Counted from the first letter of the stretch, positions 35,861 through 44,926 are shown. The stretch: 64,000 nucleotides of DNA from Bacteroidales bacterium (GCA_017417385.1 JAFPZF010000055.1:1-64000), one strand, 5' to 3'. Translations and numbers: made by a program. The notes: generated by a model not told the origin, from the letters alone.

Positions 35861-35911
35861 AACTCTGCCGTCGTCTCACTGAGTGAGAACCTGTCGCCTC
35901 TGCAGAGTTGC
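35861..35911 (-). promoter_or_regulatory. Structured 5' leader of araD
   Basis: CAACTCTGC and GCAGAGTTG form a perfect 9-base outer stem around an inner palindrome TCTCACTCAGTGAGA. It lies between the promoter (35976-35983) and the araD ATG, and could be an operator or RNA regulatory structure for the arabinose operon. Confidence 0.5.
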
Positions 35912-35975
35912 GTAAAGGAGAAAGACGTAGCACCATATATCGCTATAGGTCCGCCACGTCTTCCTCTTCGTATCA

Positions 35976-35983
35976 CAAATTTA
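35976..35983 (-). promoter_or_regulatory. -7 box TAAATTTG for araD-araA-araB
   Basis: Exact TAnnTTTG match placed in the ten bases after the transporter stop codon, so araDAB can be transcribed independently of the transporter gene. Confidence 0.6.
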
Positions 35984-35992
35984 CGAAAAAAA

Positions 35993-37669
35993 TCACCAGA
36001 AATACCAATAGAAGGTCGCTGTCACTCCAAGAATTATTGCCGAGTGTATCAAATCCCACTTGTTCCAGCTCCTGCGGTTGGCCTCTTTCTGCTCCGCTGT
36101 CTCTGTTCCCATGACGAGTCCCTCTATCTTCTCTAGCCTCGGCGCCTTGTCAAACATGCTGACGACAAAGACTACCAAGAGGCAGAATACGAACATGACA
36201 CCGCAGAAGTACAACCAGTTGAAGTCATAGAATACTGCCCTGAACCAGCCCTCACTCGCCTCTGGGACATTACTATAATAGACCTTTGCCGCAAGTCTTG
36301 TCAGTCCTATTACGAGCCCCGCTATGAGTCCAGCCTGGCCACCACGTGCCGACGCCCTCTTCCAGCAGACTCCCAGTAGGAAGGTCGCTGCTATGCCCGG
36401 CGCAAGTACTGACTGTACGTCCTGCAAGTATGCGTATAGGACGTTGCCGACCGACTTCATGATTGGTATCCAGAGGATGCCGAGTACGACGATGACGACG
36501 GTTGCTATCTGGCCGATCGAGACAAGCTGCTTCTCCGGTGTCTTCGGACGCAGTCTCTTGTAGAAGTCTATCGTGAACAGCATCGCCGACGAGTTGAAGA
36601 GCGACGCAAGAGACGACATCAACGCTGCCAAGATACCGCAGACGATGAGACCCTTGACTCCCGCTGGCAAGAGCTTTGCTACAAGCGTCGGGAATGCCGC
36701 ATCGGTGCTAGGCATCAAAAAACGCTCGCCATTGATGACTACACCCTTCTCCTGCAACGCAAAGGCTATCATGCCAGGGATGAGGAACAGGAACACTGGA
36801 AGGAGCTTCAGATACGCACCAAAAATGGTTCCACGACGTGCCTCCTTGAGGTTCTTCGCCGAAAGGACTCTCTGGACGATGAACTGGTCTGTGCACCAGT
36901 ACCAGAAACCGATGACTGCCGAACCTATCAGCGCACCAAGCCACGGGAACTCGGGATCGTGCAAATCCCTGATGAGGTCGGTCATCTTGTCACCATACTC
37001 GTTCGCCGGCGTAGCACCGCAAATCTCCATCATCTGATCCCAACCACCAAGTGCCTGAAGTCCAAGCACGAGGATTATCAGCGAACCGAGGAGGAGGATT
37101 GGTGTCTGAAGCACCGAGGTGTAGAGGACGGACTTCATGCCGCCAAAAATGGTATAGACTGCAGTGATGAGCACAAGGCCAATGGCCGATATCCAGAAGA
37201 AGTCGATGCCCCATATCTCCTCGATTCCAAAGACGCTCTTGAATACGAGTCCACCTGCATAGACTGTCACTGCTACCTTCGTCAGCACGTATGAGATGAG
37301 CGAGATGACCGACAGTATTGTCCTACACTGCGGATTAAATCGCCTCTCCAGGAACTCCGGCATGGTGTACACCATGGAGTGTGTGTAGAATGGAACGAAG
37401 AACCACGCTAGTACTAAGATCATCCAACCCTGCATCTCCCAATGCGCCATCGCCATACCACTCGCAGCTCCCGCGCCTGCAAGACCGATGAGATGCTCCG
37501 ATCCGATGTTTGAGGCAAAAATTGATGAGCCTATGGCTATCCATGTGGCGTCCTTTCCGCCTAGAAAATAGTCCGCGGAATCGTCTGCCTTCTGCTTGAC
37601 GACCCAGACCACGATACCGATGAGCGCTGCCGCGAATAGTCCGATGACAACGTAATCTAATGGTTGCAT
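35993..37669 (-). CDS. araP: Sodium/solute symporter (SSS family), probable L-arabinose transporter
   Basis: 558 residues with about 14 hydrophobic helices in the inner membrane. Family marks are FLGGKDATWIAIGSSIFASNIGSEHLIGLAG (helices 2, sodium-site region), MPEFLERRFNPQCR and LSSLASLFNSSAMLFTIDFYKR (helix 9). It resembles sugar transporters of the SGLT group. Being upstream of araD-araA-araB on the same strand, it most likely takes up L-arabinose, as AraP does in Bacteroides thetaiotaomicron. It has its own promoter and a hairpin operator-like leader (37723-37757). Confidence 0.88.
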   Translation of the reverse strand: MQPLDYVVIGLFAAALIGIVVWVVKQKADDSADYFLGGKDATWIAIGSSIFASNIGSEHLIGLAGAGAASGMAMAHWEMQGWMILVLAWFFVPFYTHSMVYTMPEFLERRFNPQCRTILSVISLISYVLTKVAVTVYAGGLVFKSVFGIEEIWGIDFFWISAIGLVLITAVYTIFGGMKSVLYTSVLQTPILLLGSLIILVLGLQALGGWDQMMEICGATPANEYGDKMTDLIRDLHDPEFPWLGALIGSAVIGFWYWCTDQFIVQRVLSAKNLKEARRGTIFGAYLKLLPVFLFLIPGMIAFALQEKGVVINGERFLMPSTDAAFPTLVAKLLPAGVKGLIVCGILAALMSSLASLFNSSAMLFTIDFYKRLRPKTPEKQLVSIGQIATVVIVVLGILWIPIMKSVGNVLYAYLQDVQSVLAPGIAATFLLGVCWKRASARGGQAGLIAGLVIGLTRLAAKVYYSNVPEASEGWFRAVFYDFNWLYFCGVMFVFCLLVVFVVSMFDKAPRLEKIEGLVMGTETAEQKEANRRSWNKWDLIHSAIILGVTATFYWYFW

Positions 37670-37722
37670 TCTTTAATTGACTTAATTAATAATTGATTGG
37701 TTTAATGTATTCTACATACGGT

Positions 37723-37757
37723 TAGGACAAGGCAGACACATGAGCTACCTTGTCCTA
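37723..37757 (-). promoter_or_regulatory. Inverted repeat at the transcription start of the arabinose transporter
   Basis: TAGGACAAGG and CCTTGTCCTA are perfect 10-base inverted repeats separated by 15 bases. The TATCTTTG promoter box (37765-37772) puts the transcription start at the edge of the repeat, so it is either an operator or a 5' RNA hairpin. No araR gene is visible in the window. Confidence 0.6.
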
Positions 37758-37764
37758 CCGACCG

Positions 37765-37772
37765 CAAAGATA
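37765..37772 (-). promoter_or_regulatory. -7 box TATCTTTG for the arabinose transporter
   Basis: Exact TAnnTTTG match about 95 bases upstream of the transporter ATG. Confidence 0.65.
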
Positions 37773-37821
37773 CATATAAAATTATGAAAGGCGAAACACT
37801 TTTTAAATAAAATGCTTAAGC

Positions 37822-39366
37822 CTAGAACGGAACGTCTTCCGACTGACCACTGAGATCGACTCCCGGATTGTCTGAATTGACGGCCGACATGTAGTACTGC
37901 TGACCCGCCGACGGGCCCTCGGCTCCCGACGTGTACGCCTGCAGGTTGTCCGGCTCCTCAAAGCGTATGAGCTCGGCCCTGAACTTGAGCAGGACGTCGT
38001 CGATGCGTCCCGAACGGTGCTTGGCTATGATGAACTGAGCCATGCCGACGAGCGAGTTGCCCTTGCCGTCATCAAGGATATGATAGTACTCCGGTCGATG
38101 GATGAAACATACCATGTCCGCATCCTGCTCGATTGCTCCAGACTCTCGAAGGTCCGAGAGCTGCGGCCTCTTGCTGTCGATTCCGTTACCGACCGACGAC
38201 GTGCGCTGCTCGACACTACGGTTCAACTGGCTAAGGGCGATGACTGGTATGTCTAGCTCCTTCGCTAGGCCCTTCAGCGATCGCGAGATCATCGAGACTT
38301 CCTCCTGACGGCTTCCAGGCTTCATCGCCGACGCTGTCATGAGCTGGAGGTAGTCGATGATGATGCACTTGATGTCATGCTTCTTCTTGAGTATTCGCGC
38401 CTTGCTTCGTAGGTCGAAGACTGATAGGCCCGGCGTGTCGTCGATGTATATCGGCGCATTGACGACCCTGTCTATCTGCGAGTCGAAATGCTGCCACTCC
38501 TCGGGCGTCAGTCGTCCACTCTTGATCTTCTCGGATGGTATCTCGGTCTCGGCTGTCATGATACGCTTGACAAGCTCGACGTTGCTCATCTCAAGCGAGA
38601 ACATCGCTATCGGCAACCTGTAGTCGATGGCCATCCTTCGCGCCATGCTGAGGACGAAGGCGGTCTTTCCCATCGCTGGTCGCGCCGCTATGACGACCAT
38701 CGTCGCCGGCTGCCACCCAAGTGTGATCTCGTCTATGCCCCTGAATCCACTCGGGATTCCACTCAGCTTGTCCTCCCTTTTAGCCGCCTCGTGCATCTGA
38801 TTGATCGCGACACTGACGACACTGCCTATCTGGACGACTTCCTTCTTCATGCTACCCTGCGAGAGCGTGAAGAGCTTGTCCTCCGCCTCCTCCAGGAGGT
38901 CCGCGACATCCTTGGTCTCGTCATATCCACTCGTCACGAGATCCCCGCCGAGATGTATGAGAGACCGCTGCAGGTACTTCTGGAATATGAGCTTCGCATG
39001 ATACTCTATGTTGACAGCCGTTGCCACTCGGCTCGTCAGGCTGACTACATACAGCAGTCCACCGACTTTTTCCAGCTCACCGACCCTCTTCAGCTCCTCC
39101 TGGACGGTCTTGATGTCTATCGGCGCCATCTGTGCGTTCAGACGCAATATGGCACTGTACACCATCTGGTTCGCCTCCTTGTAGAAATGCTCGGGCTTCA
39201 AGATCTCTACTACGTTCTGAAGCGCATCCTTATCGACTAGGATCGCTCCGAGTACCGCCTCCTCGAACTCTATGTCGTGTGGGGGCATTTTCCCGCCGAG
39301 CGCAGCCATGGCTGCTACACTGTCGGAAATCGACGGGGCTTTGGGGTTTATTGCTTTCTTCGCCAT
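37822..39366 (-). CDS. dnaB: Replicative DNA helicase DnaB
   Basis: 514 residues. DnaB is the hexameric helicase at the replication fork. Residues 25-130 are the N-terminal collar domain (PPHDIEFEEAVLGAIL). The RecA-like domain has Walker A ARPAMGKTAFVL near 233, Walker B region CIIIDYLQLM near 337, and ALSQLNRSVEQR (sensor/arginine finger region) near 385. The acidic C-terminal tail (SEDVPF) is typical. No intein. It has a long leader with a hairpin (39432-39454) and a TACCTTTG promoter box. Confidence 0.97.
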   Translation of the reverse strand: MAKKAINPKAPSISDSVAAMAALGGKMPPHDIEFEEAVLGAILVDKDALQNVVEILKPEHFYKEANQMVYSAILRLNAQMAPIDIKTVQEELKRVGELEKVGGLLYVVSLTSRVATAVNIEYHAKLIFQKYLQRSLIHLGGDLVTSGYDETKDVADLLEEAEDKLFTLSQGSMKKEVVQIGSVVSVAINQMHEAAKREDKLSGIPSGFRGIDEITLGWQPATMVVIAARPAMGKTAFVLSMARRMAIDYRLPIAMFSLEMSNVELVKRIMTAETEIPSEKIKSGRLTPEEWQHFDSQIDRVVNAPIYIDDTPGLSVFDLRSKARILKKKHDIKCIIIDYLQLMTASAMKPGSRQEEVSMISRSLKGLAKELDIPVIALSQLNRSVEQRTSSVGNGIDSKRPQLSDLRESGAIEQDADMVCFIHRPEYYHILDDGKGNSLVGMAQFIIAKHRSGRIDDVLLKFRAELIRFEEPDNLQAYTSGAEGPSAGQQYYMSAVNSDNPGVDLSGQSEDVPF

Positions 39367-39431
39367 ATCATCGTTTTGTTGATTGCTGTGCCAGCAAAGC
39401 TACTTCCATTGTAAGCCATTTCATGACCGAG

Positions 39432-39454
39432 GTGCAGTGAATGTCCAACTGCAC
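39432..39454 (-). promoter_or_regulatory. Hairpin in the dnaB leader
   Basis: GTGCAGT-TGGACATTC-ACTGCAC, a perfect 7-base stem, about 65 bases upstream of the ATG. Confidence 0.45.
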
Positions 39455-39542
39455 TTTCCGGACTGCCGACACAACTCCTATCCGTAGCAGCGAATTATTC
39501 GTCATCACGCTCTCCGCTACGAACACATCTTCAGACTACAAG

Positions 39543-39550
39543 CAAAGGTA
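39543..39550 (-). promoter_or_regulatory. -7 box TACCTTTG for dnaB
   Basis: Exact TAnnTTTG match about 175 bases upstream of dnaB. Confidence 0.5.
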
Positions 39551-39648
39551 ATAAGAATTATCCATTCATAGCTGCTCGTCGACTTCTCTCTGTCTCCCTT
39601 TTAGATAACATTGCAAGGGAGAAGGAAGAGGGGGAGAAAGTGTTTCGC

Positions 39649-40350
39649 TTAATCTGAGACGGGACGGACGGAGAGACCGAGGTATCGACTCAACAAGCTG
39701 TAGCCCCAGTTGCGGTAGGTATCGTAGAAGTAGCAGCACGAGGCGTGGGTGGGGAAAGTATTGACAAGCGACGCGGACCAGTAGGCACCGTGAGTGTTCT
39801 GGTCGCGTAAGTAGCTACCTGAGCGAAGTCCGGCGGCAGGGAGGAAAATCGACTTGTCGGTGAAGCCATCCTTGTTTGAAATAACCAAATAGCCATTGAC
39901 GCCATTGAACTGAGCCCACAGCCAAGTACAGTTGTCGTGAAGCTCACGCCACTCTGCAGGGGTCGGCATACGGAACTTGCCGCCGAGAGCGAAATAGGCA
40001 GCATCGTCGTCGGGTTCGAGGACTGTCTTGTTGTCGAAGAAGCCGTCGTCGCCATAATACGACTCCTCAGACTCGAGGTTGAACTTGTGGAACAGCGACT
40101 CGGGGACGTACTTGAACAAACGGTTCTCCGTTCCATTGGCGTACTTGTAGGTAGACCAGAAGCAGTCACGGCCGGTAGCAGGGATCTTGTCGCCCCACAT
40201 GAAGTAGTCGCCAGCCTCCTCGGGCTTAGTGGCGCCGAGATTAAAGGTTGCCCACTTGACGGAGAGGCCGAGATCGACGAGCTCGAAGGTCTTGCCGAGT
40301 GTAGTGAGAGGTGTTTCCTCTGAGTGCTGATTATTTGATATTTTTTCCAT
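39649..40350 (-). CDS. Fibrobacter-type major paralogous domain protein, no signal peptide
   Basis: 233 residues, one domain of the type named from Fibrobacter succinogenes (TIGR02145/FISUMP): VDLGLSVKWATFNLGA, GDYFMWGDK, KFRMPTPAEWRELHDNCTWLW, SIFLPAAGLR, GAYWSAS and a closing YLGLSVRPV. The fold resembles C-type-lectin-like domains; the role is unknown. There is no signal peptide. A paralogue in the opposite orientation, with a signal peptide, starts at 40856. The coding strand is C-rich, opposite to other minus-strand genes in this part of the window, so this segment was probably inverted recently. A TAACTTCG box lies at 40401-40408. Confidence 0.82.
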   Translation of the reverse strand: MEKISNNQHSEETPLTTLGKTFELVDLGLSVKWATFNLGATKPEEAGDYFMWGDKIPATGRDCFWSTYKYANGTENRLFKYVPESLFHKFNLESEESYYGDDGFFDNKTVLEPDDDAAYFALGGKFRMPTPAEWRELHDNCTWLWAQFNGVNGYLVISNKDGFTDKSIFLPAAGLRSGSYLRDQNTHGAYWSASLVNTFPTHASCCYFYDTYRNWGYSLLSRYLGLSVRPVSD

Positions 40351-40828
40351 AAGTATAAGTTTTTTGAAACATGAAATTAGTTGTTTTGTAACTCTAGGAG
40401 CGAAGTTAATGCAAGGGATGGGAATGGATGTCCCCTCAAAAGCGACAAATGAAAACAGGGGTATTTTATACGTTGTTTTTCCCTTGAAAATCTAATCTCT
40501 AGAGTCTCCAATCATTTGATTACAAAGTTATTTAGCTTAAAAGCGGGAACTATGCCGAAAGTGGTCATTCAGAACACATCTAAACATGCGGCTAAAGGAA
40601 GAGGAGAGAAAGGCTTCCTCCTCCGTTCCCTTCCGCCTCCTCAGACCTCTCCGATAATTCCTCATTCCTCTTTGCTAATTTGGTTAGACCTGTCCCCGTC
40701 TCATTCCCAGCTTCTCCCTCCTCTTTCCTCCCCTTCCCTCTCCCGAATCTATGCCGAAAATGGTACAGTCTTTGATAATGCGAAGTAACAAAGAGTTTAT
40801 TAGATAAACACCACATCGGTTTTTTGCA
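40351..40828. other. Divergent spacer between two paralogous-domain genes
   Basis: Holds the TAACTTCG box for the left gene (40401-40408), a worn copy of the family A repeat end at 40485-40508 (aaaatctaatctctagagtc), a TTAGACCT motif at 40684-40691 and a pyrimidine-rich tract from 40612 to 40740. No gene seen. Confidence 0.5.
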
Positions 40829-40836
40829 TAATTTTG
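40829..40836 (+). promoter_or_regulatory. -7 box TAATTTTG for the gene at 40856
   Basis: Exact TAnnTTTG match 19 bases before the ATG. Confidence 0.55.
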
Positions 40837-40855
40837 CAAGCGAATCTAAGAGTAG

Positions 40856-41491
40856 ATGCAAGACAGAAATAGACATATCTGCAACTTGACACGACCTTCA
40901 CTGAGGCGCGCACTGAGCCTCTTGTTCTGTCTCGCCTGCCTGACGACATCCTCGTCCGGTCAGATGACAAACCCCGGCAACGCTGTGGATCTTGGCCTCT
41001 CCGTCATGTGGGGCGACAGAAATGTCGGCGCCGCTGCACCCTCCGACGTCGGCGCATTCTTCGGCTACGGCGACATCACTGGCGAAATTGTCTCGACTAA
41101 ATACGTGGATTATGTCTCGGAAGATATCACCGGGACCGACCACGACCCAGCTAACCACTACTGGGGACCAGGATGGCGTATGCCGAGAACTTCTGAAATC
41201 GCTGAACTGGTCGAGAGATGCGAGTGGCGTTGGGTCTCCCGCGGCGATACGGAAGGCTACCTCGTCACGGGTCGTGGCGGCAACTCTATCTTCCTGCCGA
41301 CAACCGGACACCGGACGGATTCTACTCTCTACTTCCAGAAGACAAGAGGCTACTACTGGGGCGGCGAGGTCGACGAGTTCAACAAGAACTACGCCTCGGC
41401 TCTTTTCTTCTACCGCGGCAACAAATTTGTTAAGGAATATCGCAAGATTTATGGCTTCGTCGTCCGCCCTGTGAGGGAGTCGTTCTTCTGA
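40856..41491 (+). CDS. Exported Fibrobacter-type paralogous domain protein
   Basis: 211 residues. A long basic N-region and the hydrophobic ALSLLFCLACLTTSSSG make a signal peptide (to about 36). The single domain matches the protein at 39649: AVDLGLSVMWGDRNVGA, GAFFGYGD, GWRMPRTSEIAELVERCEWRW, SIFLPTTGHR, GYYWGGE and FVVRPV. It ends 24 bases from the stop of the convergent nuclease gene. Likely a secreted or surface protein of unknown role. Confidence 0.82.
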   Translation: MQDRNRHICNLTRPSLRRALSLLFCLACLTTSSSGQMTNPGNAVDLGLSVMWGDRNVGAAAPSDVGAFFGYGDITGEIVSTKYVDYVSEDITGTDHDPANHYWGPGWRMPRTSEIAELVERCEWRWVSRGDTEGYLVTGRGGNSIFLPTTGHRTDSTLYFQKTRGYYWGGEVDEFNKNYASALFFYRGNKFVKEYRKIYGFVVRPVRESFF

Positions 41492-41515
41492 CCTCGACTC
41501 TTTCCTCCCCATACC

Positions 41516-44500
41516 CTAAAAGCCACACAGATGATGGAAGTCGCAGTTCGCGCACTTCTTGGGGTCGGCTCTCTGCACGAACGGCACGTCTAAATCGAAT
41601 ATTTCGTTTATCACTCCCCCCAACTGCTTCCCAAACTGCCCCTCGAAATCTCTAAACTTCTCTTCTTTCTCAAGTTCCTCCGATGGAAGTGCTATTTCTA
41701 CTGTGCTCCTCCCTCCTGTATTGACTTTCGGGAGCAACGCCCCATTCCTGAGCGCAAAGACTACTGGCTTGAGCGTCTCCTTTGAGTACTCTCCACCAGC
41801 ATTGCGCAATATGTAGCAATACACCATTACCTGCATGACGGCCTTCAGGCTGTCGTGCTTCTTGGGCTCAAAGAGGTCTGTCAGCTCCTTGATGGTGTCG
41901 CTCTTCACACTTCCCGTCTTATAGTCTGCGACATATAGGAAACCGTCTTTCCTATGTAGTCTGTCGATTGTTCCCTTGAGTTTGATCTTCTTCCCTTGAT
42001 GTTGTCCAGACAATGGAAACGAGACTGAGACTTCCTGCTCGGTCTCGACTATCTCCGCACCGACATGCTCAATGCCTATCATCTTGTCTACCAACTTCTG
42101 CAACGCAAACAAGGTGATGGTGTTGCTGCCGTTGAGGTCTTTCTCGCTGCCGACATTGATATGCATCTCTTCCTTCAGGTGCTTGAAAAGGAGGTCTTTG
42201 ATGCGCCCTGTATCCGCCTTTAGATCCCGAACGTACTCCTCTGTCAGTTGTGGCTTGTCTTGATAGAGTTCCTCCATCGTCTTGTGGAAGATGTTGCCGA
42301 GCACTCTGTCATCAACGTCCTCGTCTATGCTGTCCGCCTCTCGTATGCCCATGACTTTCTGGAGGAAAAAGTTGAGCGGGCACTTGAGGTAGGTCGTCAA
42401 CGACGATGGCGAAATGACGGGCGTATCCTCGCCCGCCTCGTCTGTGAACATAAACCGCTCAAGTCTCTCTATGAAGTCCCACTTGTTGACTGTTATCTGT
42501 GTCGGCTGAGCTAGGTTTATCTCGTAAGACCCTACTGTCTTGGTTATGTCGCACAACTTGTAGAGTAGCTCGAGCTGCGGGATGTAACGGCTCTGGGTAT
42601 TGGGCTTGCCGTCTGCTATGGCAGGGACTATGAGCGTTACGTTCTCCGCCCTCTCGACGAGACGGAAGAAATAATAGGCGAAGGAACTGGTCTCATCTAC
42701 CGCCGTAGGCATGCCATAGTTGAGACGTAGCGCCGCTGGTATGATTGTCTTCTCTTCACTCTCCGACGGCCACTTCCCCTCGACGAAATCGGGTACTATG
42801 ACGTTTCTGAAATCTAGCAGACGCGTCTCGAGCACTCCCATGACCTGTAACCCCATCAGCGGCTCGCCAAGGAGGTCCGCCTGCTGACCGTCTATGATGA
42901 CCTTCATGATGCGGATGAGCAGGTCCGGCGACGTCTCGACGCTGACGACACGACGCATGACTTCCCCCGACTTCCGGCATATCTTCAACGCCTCATAGAC
43001 GAGGCTCCTCGTCATGTCTATCATCGCATGTCCGTCATACTTCTTGTCACAATACGCATCAAACACCTGTCTGACGACTGTCGTGACGTATGTGACGACG
43101 TCCGCAACCTTGCTCTCGTCCAGTATGTAGCTGAGGAATTCAACGCCCTCGACGTCCTCTCGTGTCACGAAGGCTTTGTTTTCTCTCGTCAATCTACCGA
43201 TAAGCGACTGTACTACTCTCTCCCCACAGACGGCCATCGTGGCTGGGTGCTGCAGGATCGGCAGTACGACCTTGGCACTGAACGCCCGTGTCCCGTCAGC
43301 CAATGTCCGCTTATACTTCGACCTCCATAGCATCGAGAGCAAGTTGACGAACGCTGATATGTTCGATAGCCGTAGCCCATAACCCATCGTCACGTTGAGA
43401 GCCGGAACCTCCGGCGGCATGGCTCCCAGGAACCCCGGCAACATCGACTTCTCCGGCAGGACTAGTGCCGTGTCAGACATGTCTACTACTTCGTCAAGGC
43501 CCGTGGTGTTATTCTCGTTTTTCTTCCTGGCTATCTCCCGCAACAAATCGACGATGACTGTGGTCTGGCTCGACGGATACGCAACCTCTACGACGTTGAT
43601 CTTCTTCGTCCCCCAGTCTCCCACTGTACAACTGAAATCCTTGGGCGACGGGAACTCCTCGGCTGCACCTACGACGGCATATCCGGCCGAGAGCTTCCTG
43701 TTCTTCTCTTCTTCCATCCGAGGCGTATAGTCCCAGAAGAACATCGCTCGACCACTATTCATCAGACTGCGCATGATGACTCTCTCCGAACGAGTAAGGA
43801 CTGAGAACCCTATAAAGATGAAAACCTCCCCATCTGCTATGTCGGCTGGCAAGAGGCTGCCAGTCTCCCTTATCATATCGACGGCCCTCCTGTATATCAT
43901 GCCAGAGTACGCCTGCCCCTCCTCCTCAAGCCGACTGCGAAACTCTTTATACAACTTGCCTGTCCTGACGAACTGTGTGGCAAAGTCGCCTGACGAACGC
44001 TCGTGGACGAGCTTCTCGTTGCCATACGCATCCTCCTTCTGCATGAACACGATATTCCAGAAGTCTACTATGGCCTGCCGCTGCTCGTCCGTGATGTAGT
44101 CGAGCTCGTCCGTTATCTCGTTTATGTCATGTATGTGCTTGAAGAGGGTCTCCGCTTTGACTACCGACTTGTCGATGTCGTCAAAGTCATGCAGGAGTAT
44201 CTCGGCCCATGAGTAGAACACTTCAAAACTCATTGGGACTACTGCCTCCTCACTATCCCCGTCCTCGCAGACCTTCAGATACGCCTCGTAGAGCTCGCAC
44301 GCAAGGACGAGGTTGTCCGCCTTGCTCAGTCCCGTAAGCCGTGCCAGCAGATCGCCCATCGTCTCGACGCTCATCCCTATTATCGACCGCCTAGACTCAC
44401 CTCGCTCTACCCCAGCCCTGATAGCCTCCTGCATGTCGCGAGTGTAAAACACACACGATCGCCTGTTCGGAAATACGAAGTGAAGACGACTCCAGTCATT

Positions 44501-44554
44501 ATCTGGATAATGACTGAGGAAGTATTCTGCAACGGAGGTGAGAAATGGCTTCAT
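41516..44554 (-). CDS. AddB-like PD-(D/E)XK nuclease of recombination repair
   Basis: 1012 residues. The N-terminal two thirds resemble an inactivated helicase as in AddB: HFVFPNRRSCVFYTRDMQ stands where an active helicase has its ATP site. The C-terminal part, from ISPSSLTTYLKCPLNFFLQ near 735, is the PD-(D/E)XK (RecB-like) nuclease with GNIFHKTMEELY, LKGTIDRLHRKDGFLYVADYKTGS (the catalytic D ... D-x-K) and QVMVYCYIL. Four cysteines, one in LKCP and three in CANCDFHHLCGF at the very end, fit the AddB iron-sulfur cluster. The partner AddA (UvrD-like) is not in the window. It would process double-strand breaks with AddA. Confidence 0.88.
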   Translation of the reverse strand: MKPFLTSVAEYFLSHYPDNDWSRLHFVFPNRRSCVFYTRDMQEAIRAGVERGESRRSIIGMSVETMGDLLARLTGLSKADNLVLACELYEAYLKVCEDGDSEEAVVPMSFEVFYSWAEILLHDFDDIDKSVVKAETLFKHIHDINEITDELDYITDEQRQAIVDFWNIVFMQKEDAYGNEKLVHERSSGDFATQFVRTGKLYKEFRSRLEEEGQAYSGMIYRRAVDMIRETGSLLPADIADGEVFIFIGFSVLTRSERVIMRSLMNSGRAMFFWDYTPRMEEEKNRKLSAGYAVVGAAEEFPSPKDFSCTVGDWGTKKINVVEVAYPSSQTTVIVDLLREIARKKNENNTTGLDEVVDMSDTALVLPEKSMLPGFLGAMPPEVPALNVTMGYGLRLSNISAFVNLLSMLWRSKYKRTLADGTRAFSAKVVLPILQHPATMAVCGERVVQSLIGRLTRENKAFVTREDVEGVEFLSYILDESKVADVVTYVTTVVRQVFDAYCDKKYDGHAMIDMTRSLVYEALKICRKSGEVMRRVVSVETSPDLLIRIMKVIIDGQQADLLGEPLMGLQVMGVLETRLLDFRNVIVPDFVEGKWPSESEEKTIIPAALRLNYGMPTAVDETSSFAYYFFRLVERAENVTLIVPAIADGKPNTQSRYIPQLELLYKLCDITKTVGSYEINLAQPTQITVNKWDFIERLERFMFTDEAGEDTPVISPSSLTTYLKCPLNFFLQKVMGIREADSIDEDVDDRVLGNIFHKTMEELYQDKPQLTEEYVRDLKADTGRIKDLLFKHLKEEMHINVGSEKDLNGSNTITLFALQKLVDKMIGIEHVGAEIVETEQEVSVSFPLSGQHQGKKIKLKGTIDRLHRKDGFLYVADYKTGSVKSDTIKELTDLFEPKKHDSLKAVMQVMVYCYILRNAGGEYSKETLKPVVFALRNGALLPKVNTGGRSTVEIALPSEELEKEEKFRDFEGQFGKQLGGVINEIFDLDVPFVQRADPKKCANCDFHHLCGF

Positions 44555-44597
44555 GGTGGACTTGTTGGCTTCTTGTTTCTGATGAGGTACCTAGACG

Positions 44598-44623
44598 AAG
44601 AAAGCCACCCTTGACGAGTGGCT
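44598..44623 (-). terminator. Terminator after the tRNA
   Basis: GGAAGCCAC and GTGGCTTTC pair around TCGTCAAGG, about 10 bases past the tRNA 3' end on the minus strand. Confidence 0.6.
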
Positions 44624-44632
44624 TCCCTTCTG

Positions 44633-44706
44633 TACCGATTCCCGGGCTTGAACCGGGGACCTCTTGATTATGAATCAAACGCTCTAACCAGCTGAGCTAA
44701 ATCGGC
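44633..44706 (-). tRNA. tRNA with CAU anticodon (elongator Met, or Ile2)
   Basis: 74 bases fold as a full cloverleaf: acceptor GCCGATT/AATCGGT (first pair G-U), D arm GCTC/GAGC, anticodon stem TTTGA/TCAAG with loop TTCATAA, T arm CCCGG-TTCAAGC-CCGGG, discriminator A. CCA is not encoded. The initiator hallmark (GGG/CCC in the anticodon stem) is absent, so it is elongator tRNA-Met or the lysidine-modified tRNA-Ile2; sequence alone does not decide. Confidence 0.93.
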
Positions 44707-44729
44707 AGACATCCTTTTCAAATGCGATG

Positions 44730-44760
44730 CAAAGTTAGGGAGAAGATTTGATATATCAAA
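44730..44760 (-). promoter_or_regulatory. Complete promoter of the tRNA gene
   Basis: TTTG (44757-44760) and TAACTTTG (44730-44737) are 19 bases apart on the minus strand, an exact match to the Bacteroidetes consensus. Confidence 0.75.
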
Positions 44761-44902
44761 GCATACGCACGAATATTTTCTGAAAAATTTTCCACCACCA
44801 TCGCTTCTTCACCCCCTTTCCCCTCGCTAACGTATTAAAAGCAAGCGAGCTGCAAGGATTTTATGTCAATCCCTGCAGCCCACTTCTATCTTGTCCTATG
44901 TT

Positions 44903-44925
44903 TAGGGGAGTTCTAGAAATTAGGT
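44903..44925 (-). repeat. Single end of repeat family A beside the M3 peptidase stop
   Basis: GGGGAGTTCTAGAAATTAGG matches the right end of the family A elements in reverse orientation and abuts the stop codon at 44927. The other end is not recognisable. Confidence 0.55.
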
Positions 44926-44926
44926 G

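Noticed and set aside
37822-39366. Possible intein in dnaB
   Set aside because: Length (514) and uninterrupted Walker A and downstream motifs show no insertion.
39649-41491. The lectin-like paralogous-domain pair as targets of a diversity-generating retroelement
   Set aside because: No reverse transcriptase, template repeat or accessory gene is visible nearby, and the two C-termini are not near-identical repeats.
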